Shown here in pieces: positions 41,858 through 50,365 of a stretch of 64,000 nt of DNA; position 1 is the stretch's first letter; every line of letters begins with the position of its first letter. The translations under genes and the position numbers were made by a program. This stretch comes from Nocardioides sp. Iso805N (GTDB lineage: Bacteria > Actinomycetota > Actinomycetes > Propionibacteriales > Nocardioidaceae): contig NZ_KB822578.1 in the NCBI RefSeq assembly GCF_000364605.1, forward strand, positions 310,001 to 374,000. Direction: 5' to 3'. The notes beneath the pieces are model-generated. The model ran no database searches, had not been told where the DNA came from, and worked only from the letters and a program-made list of their open reading frames with translations.

Positions 41858-41871
41858 TGACACTAACGCCA
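41858..41871. promoter_or_regulatory. TGACACTAACGCCA operator upstream of isochorismatase-like gene
   Basis: A match to the TGAC-N6-GYCA palindrome, 6 bases upstream of the GTG at 41851. A possible minus-strand TTGGAA (41881-41876) lies upstream of it. A second element 67 bp away (41938-41951) serves the divergent P450 gene. Confidence 0.55.
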
Positions 41872-41926
41872 GGTGTTCCAAGTCCTCAAGGGTTATCGAG
41901 CGCGCATATTACGCACAGAAGCGGTC

Positions 41927-41955
41927 TTGCCTCATGGTGACAGTAGTGCCAGAAT
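41927..41955 (+). promoter_or_regulatory. leaderless-type P450 promoter with TGAC-N6-GCCA operator in the spacer
   Basis: TTGCCT (41927-41932), 17-base spacer, CAGAAT (41950-41955), then only 6 bases to the ATG at 41962. TGACAGTAGTGCCA (41938-41951) fills the spacer and touches the -10 box. No ribosome binding site is visible, consistent with leaderless translation. Confidence 0.6.
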
Positions 41956-41961
41956 CGCCAC

Positions 41962-43209
41962 ATGAATGGAGCAGAGTCGCTCGCCTTCAGCTCGCTCAAC
42001 GACCTCAGCTGGTGGTTGGCGGACCCGGCCGAGCGCGAGGCCACCTTCGCCCGACACCGCCGCGACGACCCGAGGCCCTTCGTCAGGATCAGCCCGCAGG
42101 GCGAGGCCGGCTTCTGGGCGCTGACGCGTCACGCCGACGTGCTCGAGGTCAGCCGCAGGCCCGATGACTTCTGCTCGGGTGAGGGGGGCACGCAGATCTT
42201 CGACCAGCCCGAGCAGCTCCGCGCCTATCGAGGCTCCATCATCGACATGGACAACCCCGAGCACGCTCGCCTGCGCAAGATCGTGTCCCGCGGCTTCACC
42301 CACCAGTCGCTGGGACCGCTGCGCGGCGAGATCGACGCGACTTCCCGCGAGATCATCCGCGAGATGCCCCAGGGCGGCGAGTGCGACTTCGTCTCCGAGT
42401 TCGCGGCGCTGCTGCCGCTGCGGGTGATCAGCAACATGCTCGGTGTCCCGCGCGAGCACGAGCAGTTCATCTTCAACGCCACCAACGTCATCCTGGGCGC
42501 GACCGACGCGGAGTACATCTCCGACCAGTCGCGCGCGGGGATCGAGAAGGCGGTCACGGCTGCGAGCGTGGCGCTGATCGATCTGCTGAGCGGGCTGGCC
42601 GAGGAACGTGTCGCCCATCCGCGCGACGACGTCATCAGCAAGCTGGTGGCCGCCGACGAGGAGAACCTCACCCCTGCGGAGCTGGCGCGTTTCTTCATCC
42701 TTCTCGTCGGCGCCGGGAACGAGACGACCCGCAACGCGATCACCCACGGGCTGCTGGCGTTGACCCAGCACCCCGAAGAGCGCGATCGGTGGCAGGCCGA
42801 CTACGAGCGCTACGCCGTCTCGGCCGTGGAGGAGATCTTCCGCTGGGCCACGCCGGTGATCCACTTCCGCCGTACGGTCACGCGTGACGGAGTGACACTG
42901 GGCGACCAGACCTTCGCCAAGGGCGACAAGGTCGTGCTCTGGTACAACTCCGCGAACCGCGACGAGCAGGTCTTCACCGACCCCTATCGGTTCGACATCG
43001 CCCGGGATCCCAATCCGCACGTGGCCTTCGGCGCACCGGGGCCGCACTTCTGCCTCGGTGCTCACCTTGCGCGCCTCGAGCTGCAGGTGGTCTTCAAGGC
43101 GCTCTTCGAGGAGTTGCCCGACATCCGTGCCGTCGGCGAGCCGCAGATGCTGCGGTCCAACTTCTTGCACGGTGTCAAGCATCTCCAGGCCCGCTACACC
43201 CGCCCTTGA
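41962..43209 (+). CDS. cytochrome P450 (CYP125/142-like)
   Basis: 415 residues. The I-helix is FILLVGAGNETTRNAITHG with the acid/Thr motif in AGNETT. The K-helix ExxR is in VEEIFRWATPVIHFRR. The haem loop is HVAFGAPGPHFCLGAHLARL with the Cys ligand. SGEGGTQIFDQPEQLRAYRG and IIDMDNPEHARLRKIVSRGF resemble the steroid side-chain oxidising CYP125/142 group. The likely reaction is oxidation of an alkyl or alicyclic carbon. Electrons could come from the [3Fe-4S] ferredoxin at 46386-46589. It is the first gene of a P450-crotonase-DUF35-SDR operon. Confidence 0.93.
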   Translation: MNGAESLAFSSLNDLSWWLADPAEREATFARHRRDDPRPFVRISPQGEAGFWALTRHADVLEVSRRPDDFCSGEGGTQIFDQPEQLRAYRGSIIDMDNPEHARLRKIVSRGFTHQSLGPLRGEIDATSREIIREMPQGGECDFVSEFAALLPLRVISNMLGVPREHEQFIFNATNVILGATDAEYISDQSRAGIEKAVTAASVALIDLLSGLAEERVAHPRDDVISKLVAADEENLTPAELARFFILLVGAGNETTRNAITHGLLALTQHPEERDRWQADYERYAVSAVEEIFRWATPVIHFRRTVTRDGVTLGDQTFAKGDKVVLWYNSANRDEQVFTDPYRFDIARDPNPHVAFGAPGPHFCLGAHLARLELQVVFKALFEELPDIRAVGEPQMLRSNFLHGVKHLQARYTRP

Positions 43210-43222
43210 GAAGGAGATCCAC

Positions 43223-44044
43223 GTGACCGGGACAACGGTCGAGCACAGTCTCGGCACCACGATCGTGCACGCCGTCGCCGACGGTGTCATGACCATCACC
43301 CTCAACCGACCCGAGGCTGCCAACGCGCTGCGGCCGGACGACCGGGACGCACTCATCACCCTGTTCGAGCAGGCGAACGTCGATCCGGAGGTGCGTGTCG
43401 TCGTCCTGCGCGCCAACGGCCGGCACTTCTGTGCGGGCGCCGACGTCCTGCGGCTCGCCGGGGGCCGCACCACCGAGAAGCGCCCGCTCAACGCGATGCG
43501 GACGATCCTCGGCGGTGCTCAGAAGCTGGTCGCCTCCGTGCTCGACTGCACCAAGCCCGTCGTAGCGGCCGTTCAGGGGGGTGCTGCCGGCATCGGCGCG
43601 CACCTCGTCTACGCCTCCGATCTGGTCGTCGCGGTCGAGGACGCCTACTTCGCCGAGTCGTTCGTCAAGCGTGGACTGGTCATGGACGGCGGCGGCGCCT
43701 ACATGCTGCCGCGACGGATCGGCATGCAGAAGGCCAAGGAGATGGCGTTCTTCGGCGAGAAGCTGACAGCCGCGGAGGCGCTGGCCATCGGCCTGGTCAA
43801 CCGGCTCGTGCCGGCGGCCGACCTCGATGCCGCCGTCGCCGACTACGCCGATCGCCTCGCCGCCGGACCGACGACCGCGATCGGCCTGACCAAGCGGCTG
43901 CTCAACGACTCGCCGGACACCGATCGGGCCGGCTCGTTCGTGGCCGAGGCGATGGCGCAGGAACTGCAGTCGTATGCACACGACTCCACCGAGGGCGTCA
44001 GGTCCTTCGTGGAGAAGCGACCGACCGACTTCAAGGGCTGGTGA
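43223..44044 (+). CDS. enoyl-CoA hydratase/isomerase family protein
   Basis: 273 residues from the GTG at 43223 (AAGGAG 7 bases upstream). Crotonase fold: VMTITLNRPEAANALRPDDR, the oxyanion segment RHFCAGADVLRLAGG, and AAVQGGAAGIGAHLVYASDL. The third element AYFAESFVKRGLVMDGGGAY lacks the glutamates of classical hydratases and resembles the isomerase-like PaaG branch. It probably hydrates, isomerises or opens a ring in an acyl-CoA made by the pathway. The stop overlaps the DUF35 start by 4 bp (GTGA). Confidence 0.9.
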   Translation: MTGTTVEHSLGTTIVHAVADGVMTITLNRPEAANALRPDDRDALITLFEQANVDPEVRVVVLRANGRHFCAGADVLRLAGGRTTEKRPLNAMRTILGGAQKLVASVLDCTKPVVAAVQGGAAGIGAHLVYASDLVVAVEDAYFAESFVKRGLVMDGGGAYMLPRRIGMQKAKEMAFFGEKLTAAEALAIGLVNRLVPAADLDAAVADYADRLAAGPTTAIGLTKRLLNDSPDTDRAGSFVAEAMAQELQSYAHDSTEGVRSFVEKRPTDFKGW

Positions 44045-44475
44045 CAGCGATGACCGACAAAAGCGTTGAGAGGCCTCGTGCCGACCTGCCGACCGTCGAG
44101 GCGGACACCCGTCCGTACTGGGACGCGGCGAAGGCGGGCACGTTGCTGATAGCCGAGTGTGGCGCATGCGGCAAGGTGCACCACTACCCGCGCCCGTTCT
44201 GCCCGTTCTGCTGGAGCGAGGACGTCCACCCGCGGGAGGCAAGCGGTCGCGGCACGCTCTACACCTATTCGACGGTCTACGTGAACGATCTGCACCCCTT
44301 CAAGACCCGGCTCCCGTACGTCGCAGCACTGGTGGAGCTCGAGGAAGGGCCGCGACTGATGACCAACATCGAGGGCTGCGCCCCCGATGACCTCTCGGTC
44401 GGCATGCCGGTCGAGGTCGATTTCCGATCGCTGACCGAGGAGCTCGACGCGATCGTGTTCCGGCCCGCCTCGTAG
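44041..44475 (+). CDS. DUF35 zinc-ribbon/OB-fold protein 2
   Basis: 144 residues from a GTG that overlaps the crotonase stop; an ATG at codon 4 (44050) is possible. Helix DTRPYWDAAKAGTLLIAECG leads into the zinc ribbon with CGAC and CPFC (about residues 39-57). The OB-fold has GTLYTYSTVYVNDLHPFKTR and LPYVAALVELEEGPRLMTN. Unlike the other two DUF35 genes it is not next to a thiolase-like gene. Its partner may be the lone thiolase-like protein at 48174-49325 on the opposite strand. Confidence 0.87.
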   Translation: MTAMTDKSVERPRADLPTVEADTRPYWDAAKAGTLLIAECGACGKVHHYPRPFCPFCWSEDVHPREASGRGTLYTYSTVYVNDLHPFKTRLPYVAALVELEEGPRLMTNIEGCAPDDLSVGMPVEVDFRSLTEELDAIVFRPAS

Positions 44476-44508
44476 CAGACCACCACCCAAGCAAGGAGAG
44501 AAGAGAAG

Positions 44509-45432
44509 ATGAGCGGCTTGCTCGAAGGAAAGATCGCCCTCGTGACGGGCGCCGGCCACGGCATCGGCCGCGGTCACGCGCTGGAGCTGGCCAAGCACGG
44601 CGCGACCGTGATCGTCAACGACCTCGGCACCTCCCTGGACGGATCCGGCACCGGGAAGGTGGCCGACGAGGTCGTCGAGCTCATCAAGGAGCGCGGCGGC
44701 AGCGCCGTACCGGACTTCAGCGACGTCGGTGACGAGGCACAGGTCGATGCGCTGGTCGAGCGCGCCTACGAGCAGCTCGGCCGCCTCGACATCGTGGTCA
44801 ACAACGCCGGCATCGTGCGCGACAAGGCCATCTGGAACATGTCGGTCGAGGACTTCGACCTCGTCATGCGGGTCCACGTCCGCGGTACGTGGCTGCTCAG
44901 CCGCGCCGTTGCCCGCAAGTGGCGCGAGGAGTCCAAGGCGACCGGTGGAGCGGTCTACGGCCGGATCATCAACACCACCTCGGGCGCCGGCCTACAGGGC
45001 CACTTCGGCCAGACGAACTACGCCGCGGCGAAGGCCGGCATCGTGGGCCTGACCCAGACGCTCAGCCTCGAGCTGGCCTCGATCGGCGCCACCGTCAACG
45101 CGATCAGTCCCGGTGGCCGCACGCGCATGTCGGCCTCGATGCCGGGCTCGGCTCCGGCGATCGAGCCGGGCGAGCTCGCCGACGACGTGTTCGACCCGAA
45201 GGACCCCTCGCTCGGATCCCCGGTGGTCGCGTGGCTCGCCAGTCCGGAGGCCGGCCACGTCAGCGGGCAGGTCATCAAGGCGCTCGGCGAGAACATCCAA
45301 TGGCTCCAGGGCTGGCAGCCGGTCGCGACCGTCTCCAGCGGCGGCAAGCGCTGGGATGCCACGAAGCTGGGCCACACGATGGGCGTCGACGTCTTCGGCA
45401 CGCGGGCCAGTGGTCTTCGCTTCGGCGGCTGA
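44509..45432 (+). CDS. SDR family 3-hydroxyacyl-CoA dehydrogenase (MFE-2-like)
   Basis: 307 residues, longer than most SDRs. The cofactor loop is IALVTGAGHGIGRGHALELA, and ATVIVNDLGTSLDGSG follows beta 2, as in the dehydrogenase domain of peroxisomal multifunctional enzyme 2. The catalytic Ser is in INTTSGAGLQGH and the Tyr-Lys in NYAAAKAGIVGLTQ. The 60-residue C-terminal tail (HTMGVDVFGTRASGLRFGG) also fits that branch. It would oxidise a hydroxyacyl-CoA with NAD. A GGAGAG precedes the ATG. Last gene of the P450 operon; a strong hairpin follows. Confidence 0.9.
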   Translation: MSGLLEGKIALVTGAGHGIGRGHALELAKHGATVIVNDLGTSLDGSGTGKVADEVVELIKERGGSAVPDFSDVGDEAQVDALVERAYEQLGRLDIVVNNAGIVRDKAIWNMSVEDFDLVMRVHVRGTWLLSRAVARKWREESKATGGAVYGRIINTTSGAGLQGHFGQTNYAAAKAGIVGLTQTLSLELASIGATVNAISPGGRTRMSASMPGSAPAIEPGELADDVFDPKDPSLGSPVVAWLASPEAGHVSGQVIKALGENIQWLQGWQPVATVSSGGKRWDATKLGHTMGVDVFGTRASGLRFGG

Positions 45433-45450
45433 CCAAGGCGCTCACCGACC

Positions 45451-46389
45451 TCACCCAGAGCCCCTGGGCACCTCACCCGCTCCACGGGGGAGTGTGCGCA
45501 GGGGCTCTGCCACGTGGGCACCGAACCAGGCCAGCGTGTCCGGAGACGTGACGTGGAAGCGCAGGATGGCGAGCTCGACGCCACGCTCCTGCTCGCGAGC
45601 CAAGGACGTGACGAGCTCGTCCGCGGTCCCCACGAGCGGCTCTCCCCACGCCGCGCTCGGCAGCCGCTTGGCCACCGAGGCACTCACCCGTTCGCGATCG
45701 GACTCCTCGGCGATCACACCGACGGCGTACTGCGCCGAGATGCGGGCCCGGCCCCGAAGCAGAGCCAGCTCGTCCAACCGGTCGCGCGCGCTCCCCACGC
45801 AGTTCCACCAGTCGGCGTGACGGCGCACCAGCGGCATGGTCAGCTGGCGGCCGCCGCCGCCGACATGGACCGGGATCCGGTCCTGCACGGGACGGGGGAG
45901 TCCGTAGGCGCCCTTCAGGGTGAAGTGGTCGCCGGCATAGTCGAAGGGGGTGCCGGCGAACATGAGGTCGAGGATCTCGAGGGTCTCCCCGAGCGCCTGA
46001 GCGCGCTCGCGCCTGCTCGCCGCACCGAAGCCGTACGCCGTCAGCTCGCTCTCGACCGAACCCCAGCCGAGACCGAGCTCGAGACGCCCCGCGCTGACCT
46101 GGTCGAGGGTCGCGGCCATCTTGGCGAGCAGGGCAGGGTGCCGGAAGGGTGCACAGCCGACCAGGTGGCCCAGCCGGATCCGGGCAGTAGCGCACGCGAC
46201 CGCCGTCAGCAGGGTCCAGCTCTCGAGGGTGTCGCAGGGCGGCGCCCCCGGCGTGAGCAGGTGATCCATCACCCAGAAGGAGTGGAACCCGGCCTCCTCC
46301 GCCGATCTGGCGAGGGTCACCATCGTGGTGACGTCGGTCTTGAACTGAGGGACGTAGACGCCGAGGGCGAGGGGACCGGCAGCACTCAC
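45451..46389 (-). CDS. LLM class (F420-dependent) oxidoreductase
   Basis: 312 residues. Luciferase-like TIM barrel: LALGVYVPQFKTDVTTMVTL, GFHSFWVMDHLLTPGAPPCD, and TARIRLGHLVGCAPFRHPAL. The cofactor-side motif follows: VSAGRLELGLGWGSVESELT, then RPVQDRIPVHVGGGGRQLTM. Actinobacterial members of this type mostly use coenzyme F420, but FMN cannot be excluded from sequence. It would reduce or oxidise a pathway intermediate. Its ATG overlaps the ferredoxin stop (ATGA); last gene of the leftward seven-gene operon that starts at 51538. Confidence 0.88.
   Translation of the reverse strand: MSAAGPLALGVYVPQFKTDVTTMVTLARSAEEAGFHSFWVMDHLLTPGAPPCDTLESWTLLTAVACATARIRLGHLVGCAPFRHPALLAKMAATLDQVSAGRLELGLGWGSVESELTAYGFGAASRRERAQALGETLEILDLMFAGTPFDYAGDHFTLKGAYGLPRPVQDRIPVHVGGGGRQLTMPLVRRHADWWNCVGSARDRLDELALLRGRARISAQYAVGVIAEESDRERVSASVAKRLPSAAWGEPLVGTADELVTSLAREQERGVELAILRFHVTSPDTLAWFGAHVAEPLRTLPRGAGEVPRGSG
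45456..45509. terminator. bidirectional terminator overlapping the LLM gene end
   Basis: CAGAGCCCCTG (45456-45466) pairs perfectly with CAGGGGCTCTG (45499-45509), with partial extension into the loop. The hairpin sits inside the last codons of the leftward LLM gene and just after the rightward SDR stop. Confidence 0.6.
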
Positions 46390-46589
46390 CCGTCGGCGCC
46401 GTCGACGATGTGGATGATCCCCATCGGACAGGCACCCGCGCCGTCGACGGCGCTGTGCTCCAGGTCCGGCGGGACCTCGATCTCGCCCTGGGCGGCGAAG
46501 CCGTCGTCATCGAGCGCGAACAGGTCAGGGGCGGCGGCGTGACAACGGCCGTGGCCCTCGCAGTAGTCGAGATCGATCTGGACGCGCAT
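46386..46589 (-). CDS. [3Fe-4S]-type ferredoxin (P450 redox partner type)
   Basis: 67 residues from the ATG at 46589 with AGGAG 7 bases upstream. The cluster motif is CEGHGRCHAAAPDLF with the final CPMGII: three Cys, with the second-position Cys of a [4Fe-4S] ferredoxin replaced, as in ferredoxins that serve actinobacterial P450s. DDDGFAAQGEIEVPP links the halves. It may donate electrons to the P450 (41962) or to the Rieske oxygenase (56250), neither of which has an adjacent reductase gene in the window. Confidence 0.9.
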   Translation of the reverse strand: MRVQIDLDYCEGHGRCHAAAPDLFALDDDGFAAQGEIEVPPDLEHSAVDGAGACPMGIIHIVDGADG

Positions 46590-46602
46590 GCAATCACTCC
46601 TG

Positions 46603-48177
46603 CTAGGTCGGGTTGAGCTGGCCTTCGTGGGCGTCGTCGGCCAGCAACGAGCGGAGCTGGACCCGATCGAGCTTGGACATCGCGGTGAGCGGCAGCTCCT
46701 CGACCAGCACCAGCCGATCCGGTGCCTTGTAGTCGGCGATCCGGCCGCGTGTCCATGCCCGCAGCTCGTCGAGAGTCGGCGGGTGCTTCGGGTCGGCGGC
46801 CACGACGAAGGCGACGCCGATCTCACCGATCACCGGCGCGGCGTGGCCGACGACGGCGGCCCCGCGCACTGCCGGATGCTCGGTGAGCACCTGCTCGACC
46901 TCGACCGGGTGGATGTTGAATCCGCCCCGGATGTAGAGATCGCCACGGCGGCCGACCAGCTGGAGGTCGCCGGCGGGTGTGAGCAGACCGAGATCGCCAC
47001 TGACCAGATACCCATCCGCGTCGAAGGCGGTGCGGCTCAGCTCTGGCTCGCGCCAGTAGCCGCGCATGACACAGGGGCCCTTGACCCGGACCGTGCCCAC
47101 CTCGCCGACCGGTAGCGCCTGTCCGTCGGCGTCGGTCACCTTCACCGACATCCCGGCCTGCGGGCGGCCCACCGTGCGGAACAGGACGTCCGCCGGGTCG
47201 CCCGGATCGGTTCCGCAGATCGTGGGGGACTCGGTCATCGCGTAGCGCACCACGAGAGGTACGCCGAGGCGCTCCGTGGTCTGCTCGATCAGCTGCGGGG
47301 AGGCGGGCGCAGTGGCGACGATGCCGATCCGCAGGTGCGGCAGGCTCGCGCGACTCACGCCAGGCTCCTCGAGGAGCTTCGCCCACTGCGTCGGGACGCC
47401 GCCGCCGACCGTGACCTGCTCGTCGCGGAGGGTCTCGAACATCCTGCGAGCCGACCAGGGTGTGGGGGAGGCGACCATGGCCATGCCCCAGATGAGCTGG
47501 TCCCACAGCTTGGCCATGTAACCGGCGTGGGGGAACGGCGTCGAGGTCAGGCGCCGCGCGTACGGCGCGCTCAGCACCCCAGCCGCATCGGCGAAGGCAG
47601 CCAGGTTGTCGCCGTCGAACACGGCCCCCTTCGGCAGGCCGGTGGTCCCGCTGGTGAAGATGATCGTCACCGGGTCGGACCGATCCAGCTCGACCGGAGG
47701 CACGGGAGCGACCGGAGCGGCGAGGCTGGCCCGCACGACCTCCGAGCGCGTGATCACCTCGATGCCGGGCGGAGCCTCGGGAACGCCGGCCTCGGCATCG
47801 CGGACGACCAGCCGGGGGCCGGCCTTGGCCAGGACCCCGGTGACCTCGTGGATGCCGTAGCGGGTGTTGAGGCCCGTGGTGATGCCGCCGAGCAGTGCGA
47901 CAGCGGCGTAGCAGACCGCGTAGTCGATGCCCGAGGGCATCATCAGCGCGACGACGTCGCCCTTGCCGACGCCCCGCCGGGAGAGCAGTGCTGCGACCGA
48001 GGTGGCACGGTCGCGCCAGGAGGCGAAGCTCAGTCGGGTGCCGTCCTGGTCGACGTACGCGTCGCGATGGCCGTGGACCTCGGCGGCGGCCGCCAGGAGG
48101 TCGGCGGTGCTGGCGAAGTCGGCCGTGCGCAGCGGAGCAGCGCCCGCGTCGCGCTGCACCGCCGGCTGGCCGGTCAT
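46603..48177 (-). CDS. AMP-dependent acyl-CoA ligase 1
   Basis: 524 residues from the ATG at 48177, which overlaps the thiolase-like stop by 4 bp. The ATP loop is VTIIFTSGTTGLPKGAVFDG. Later motifs are RYAMTESPTICGTDPGD, YLVSGDLGLLTPAGDLQLVG, the hinge region RRGDLYIRGGFNIHPVEVEQ, and the C-terminal Lys in LPLTAMSKLDRVQLRSL. It activates a carboxylic acid to its CoA thioester via the acyl-AMP. In this operon it stands with two acyl-CoA dehydrogenases and a thiolase-like protein, so it likely starts a side-chain beta-oxidation cycle. Confidence 0.93.
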   Translation of the reverse strand: MTGQPAVQRDAGAAPLRTADFASTADLLAAAAEVHGHRDAYVDQDGTRLSFASWRDRATSVAALLSRRGVGKGDVVALMMPSGIDYAVCYAAVALLGGITTGLNTRYGIHEVTGVLAKAGPRLVVRDAEAGVPEAPPGIEVITRSEVVRASLAAPVAPVPPVELDRSDPVTIIFTSGTTGLPKGAVFDGDNLAAFADAAGVLSAPYARRLTSTPFPHAGYMAKLWDQLIWGMAMVASPTPWSARRMFETLRDEQVTVGGGVPTQWAKLLEEPGVSRASLPHLRIGIVATAPASPQLIEQTTERLGVPLVVRYAMTESPTICGTDPGDPADVLFRTVGRPQAGMSVKVTDADGQALPVGEVGTVRVKGPCVMRGYWREPELSRTAFDADGYLVSGDLGLLTPAGDLQLVGRRGDLYIRGGFNIHPVEVEQVLTEHPAVRGAAVVGHAAPVIGEIGVAFVVAADPKHPPTLDELRAWTRGRIADYKAPDRLVLVEELPLTAMSKLDRVQLRSLLADDAHEGQLNPT

Positions 48178-49325
48178 GGCCGGTCGGTCCCGAGGATGAC
48201 GGTGCCGCTGGAGCAGAACCAGCCACCGGTGCCGCTGACACAGGCGATCCTCGCGTCCGGAACCTGGCGGGGACCGCACTCACCACGCAGCTGACGGACC
48301 GCCTCCACGATGAGGAACAGGCCGCGCTGACCCGGATGGCACGCGGACAGACCGCCCCCGTCGGTGTTGGTCGGGAGCGACCCGCCGAGTCGGAGACTGC
48401 CCTTCTCAACGAACGCGCCGCCCTCGCCCTTCTCGCAGAAGCCGAGGTCCTCGATGGTGGCCAGCAGCATGTAGGTGAAGGCGTCGTAGATCTCCGCCAC
48501 GTCGACGTCGGCAGGGGTGAGCCCGGCTCGCTGGAACGCCAGCGGTCCGGTCACCGCCGCCGGGCCGACCGTCAGGTCCTCCCACTGGCTGGTGAGCATG
48601 TGCGAGGTGGCCTCGCCGGTGCCCAGCACCCAGGCGGGCTTGGTCTTGAGGTCGGTCACGCGGTCCTCGGCCACCAGGACCACCGCAGCACCGCCGTCGG
48701 AGCGGATGCAGCAGTGCAGCTTGGTGAACGGATCGGCGATCATCGGCCCGGACAGCACCTGCTCGACCGTGATGGGGTCGCGGTAGTAGGCCTCCGGGTT
48801 GTCCTGCGCGTTGTAGCGAGCGGAGACCGCCACCTCGGCGAGCTGCTCGATGGTGGTGCCGTACTCGTGCATGTGCCGGCGCGCGGCCATCGCGTACTTG
48901 GAGATCAGGGTGTGACCGTAGGGGGCATCCCACTGCAACGGTCCGCGAGAGCCCCAGTTGATGCTCGCGGTGCGCAGGCCCTTGCGGAGATCGGCGCGGG
49001 TGGTCGAGCCGTAGGTCAGCAGCACGACGTCGGCATGGCCGGCAGCGATCGCATCGGTCGCGTGGGCCAGCATGACCTCCCACGAGGCGCCGCCCACCGA
49101 GGTGGAGTCGATCCAGCGAGGCCGGAGCCCGAGGTACTCACCGACGTCCGTCGGCGGCAGCGTCCCCTGGCTGGTCGAGGCCAGCCCGTCCACCTGGTCG
49201 GGGCGCAGCCCCGCCTCGGCGAGTGCCCTGCGACTGGCCTGGGCCATCAGCTCGTAGGCGTTCTTGTCGTCCACCCGACCGACGTCGGAGAGGGCGACGC
49301 CGGCAATGGCCACCTTGCGATTCAC
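48174..49325 (-). CDS. lipid-transfer/thiolase-like protein (SCP2-thiolase family) 2
   Basis: 383 residues from a GTG overlapping the stop of acyl-CoA dehydrogenase 2 (GTGA). Thiolase fold: KVAIAGVALSDVGRVDDKNA, LAEAGLRPDQVDGLASTSQG, and VAEIYDAFTYMLLATIEDLG. The C-terminal loop LPTNTDGGGLSACHPGQRGL keeps a CHPG more like true thiolases than the other two copies have. The classical nucleophile Cys is not evident (DSTSVGGASWEV at its place). It would cleave or form a C-C bond of an acyl-CoA. No DUF35 gene is adjacent; the one at 44041 could supply its partner. Confidence 0.85.
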   Translation of the reverse strand: MNRKVAIAGVALSDVGRVDDKNAYELMAQASRRALAEAGLRPDQVDGLASTSQGTLPPTDVGEYLGLRPRWIDSTSVGGASWEVMLAHATDAIAAGHADVVLLTYGSTTRADLRKGLRTASINWGSRGPLQWDAPYGHTLISKYAMAARRHMHEYGTTIEQLAEVAVSARYNAQDNPEAYYRDPITVEQVLSGPMIADPFTKLHCCIRSDGGAAVVLVAEDRVTDLKTKPAWVLGTGEATSHMLTSQWEDLTVGPAAVTGPLAFQRAGLTPADVDVAEIYDAFTYMLLATIEDLGFCEKGEGGAFVEKGSLRLGGSLPTNTDGGGLSACHPGQRGLFLIVEAVRQLRGECGPRQVPDARIACVSGTGGWFCSSGTVILGTDRP

Positions 49326-50350
49326 TGGGGTGCTCCCTGGTCGAGAAGTTCGGCGAGCACCTCGGCCGGCTCGCCGAACAGATGGGCGAGGAGGTGGGCC
49401 CGCTTGAGGTAGAGGTGAGCGTTGTGCTCGTAGGTGTAGCCCATGCCGCCGTGGACCTGGATCGTCGCGGCACCGTTCCCGATGGCAGCCTTGGTGGCGA
49501 CGGCCTTGGCGGCGTAGGCCTGGAAGGCGGCGTCCTCGCGACCCGACTGGACGCAGACGGCTGCGAAGAGCATCTGTGAGCGCGACGCGTCGGCAGCCAC
49601 TGCCATGTCGGCACAGGCGTGCTTGATCGCCTGGTGCACCCCGATCGGGCGACCGAACTGGACGCGGAGCTTGGCGTGCTCGGTCGACATCGTGGTCAAC
49701 GCATTGGCAAGGCCGGCCAGCCCGGCGGCGGCAAGCACGGTGCCGCGGAGCCAGAGCGGGTCGGTCTCGGCGGGCAGCCAGTGGCTCACCGTCGCGGCAT
49801 CGACCGTGGCGGTCGCCAGCCGGGAGCCCGGATCGGCGGAGGGCAGGTCCCCGATGTCGGGGAACTGGGTGGCCCGGACCAGTGCCGTCCCCTGCCGGCT
49901 GGCCACCAGCAGGTACGCCGCGCCGGCGTGGTCGATCAGGTCGAAGGTGCCCTTGATCGAGTCCGGACCGATGCACCCGTCGCCGCGCAGCTCGGCGAGG
50001 CCGACCAAGGTGCTGCCCTCACCGATGGCGGTGGCGAGCGGAAGGTCGCCGCACTGCGCGGCCACACGTGCCCCCAGTGTGGAGGCCAGGTAGGGGCCGG
50101 GAGCGAGGTGCTCGGCCAACGTCGCGAAGAGCAGTGCCTCGTCGTCGAGCAGTCGGCCGGAGCCGCCGTACTCCTCGTCGAGGCCGAGGGTCAGGAGGCC
50201 GAGCTCGGCCCCCTCACGCCATGCGTCCGGGTCGACGGCGGACGGATCGTCCGCCCGCTGTCGTATCCCCTCGATCGGGAGGCGGCTCTCGAGGAAGTCC
50301 GAGGCCGCCGCGATCAGGTCCAGCTGGTCCTGGGAGGGAAGGAGGTCCAT
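49322..50350 (-). CDS. acyl-CoA dehydrogenase 2 (short, likely non-catalytic-Glu subunit)
   Basis: 342 residues, shorter than usual (about 380-400). MDLLPSQDQLDLIAAASDFL starts the N-domain. The middle domain lacks the strong FAD/substrate motifs. The C-domain has QFGRPIGVHQAIKHACADMA and QVHGGMGYTYEHNAHLYLKR, but no T-S/T-E-I-Q segment with the catalytic Glu. With the full-length partner just upstream this resembles the obligate heteromeric FadE pairs of steroid side-chain degradation, in which only one subunit carries the base. That is inference. Confidence 0.88.
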   Translation of the reverse strand: MDLLPSQDQLDLIAAASDFLESRLPIEGIRQRADDPSAVDPDAWREGAELGLLTLGLDEEYGGSGRLLDDEALLFATLAEHLAPGPYLASTLGARVAAQCGDLPLATAIGEGSTLVGLAELRGDGCIGPDSIKGTFDLIDHAGAAYLLVASRQGTALVRATQFPDIGDLPSADPGSRLATATVDAATVSHWLPAETDPLWLRGTVLAAAGLAGLANALTTMSTEHAKLRVQFGRPIGVHQAIKHACADMAVAADASRSQMLFAAVCVQSGREDAAFQAYAAKAVATKAAIGNGAATIQVHGGMGYTYEHNAHLYLKRAHLLAHLFGEPAEVLAELLDQGAPQ

Positions 50351-50365
50351 GTGATCAGCTCTCTC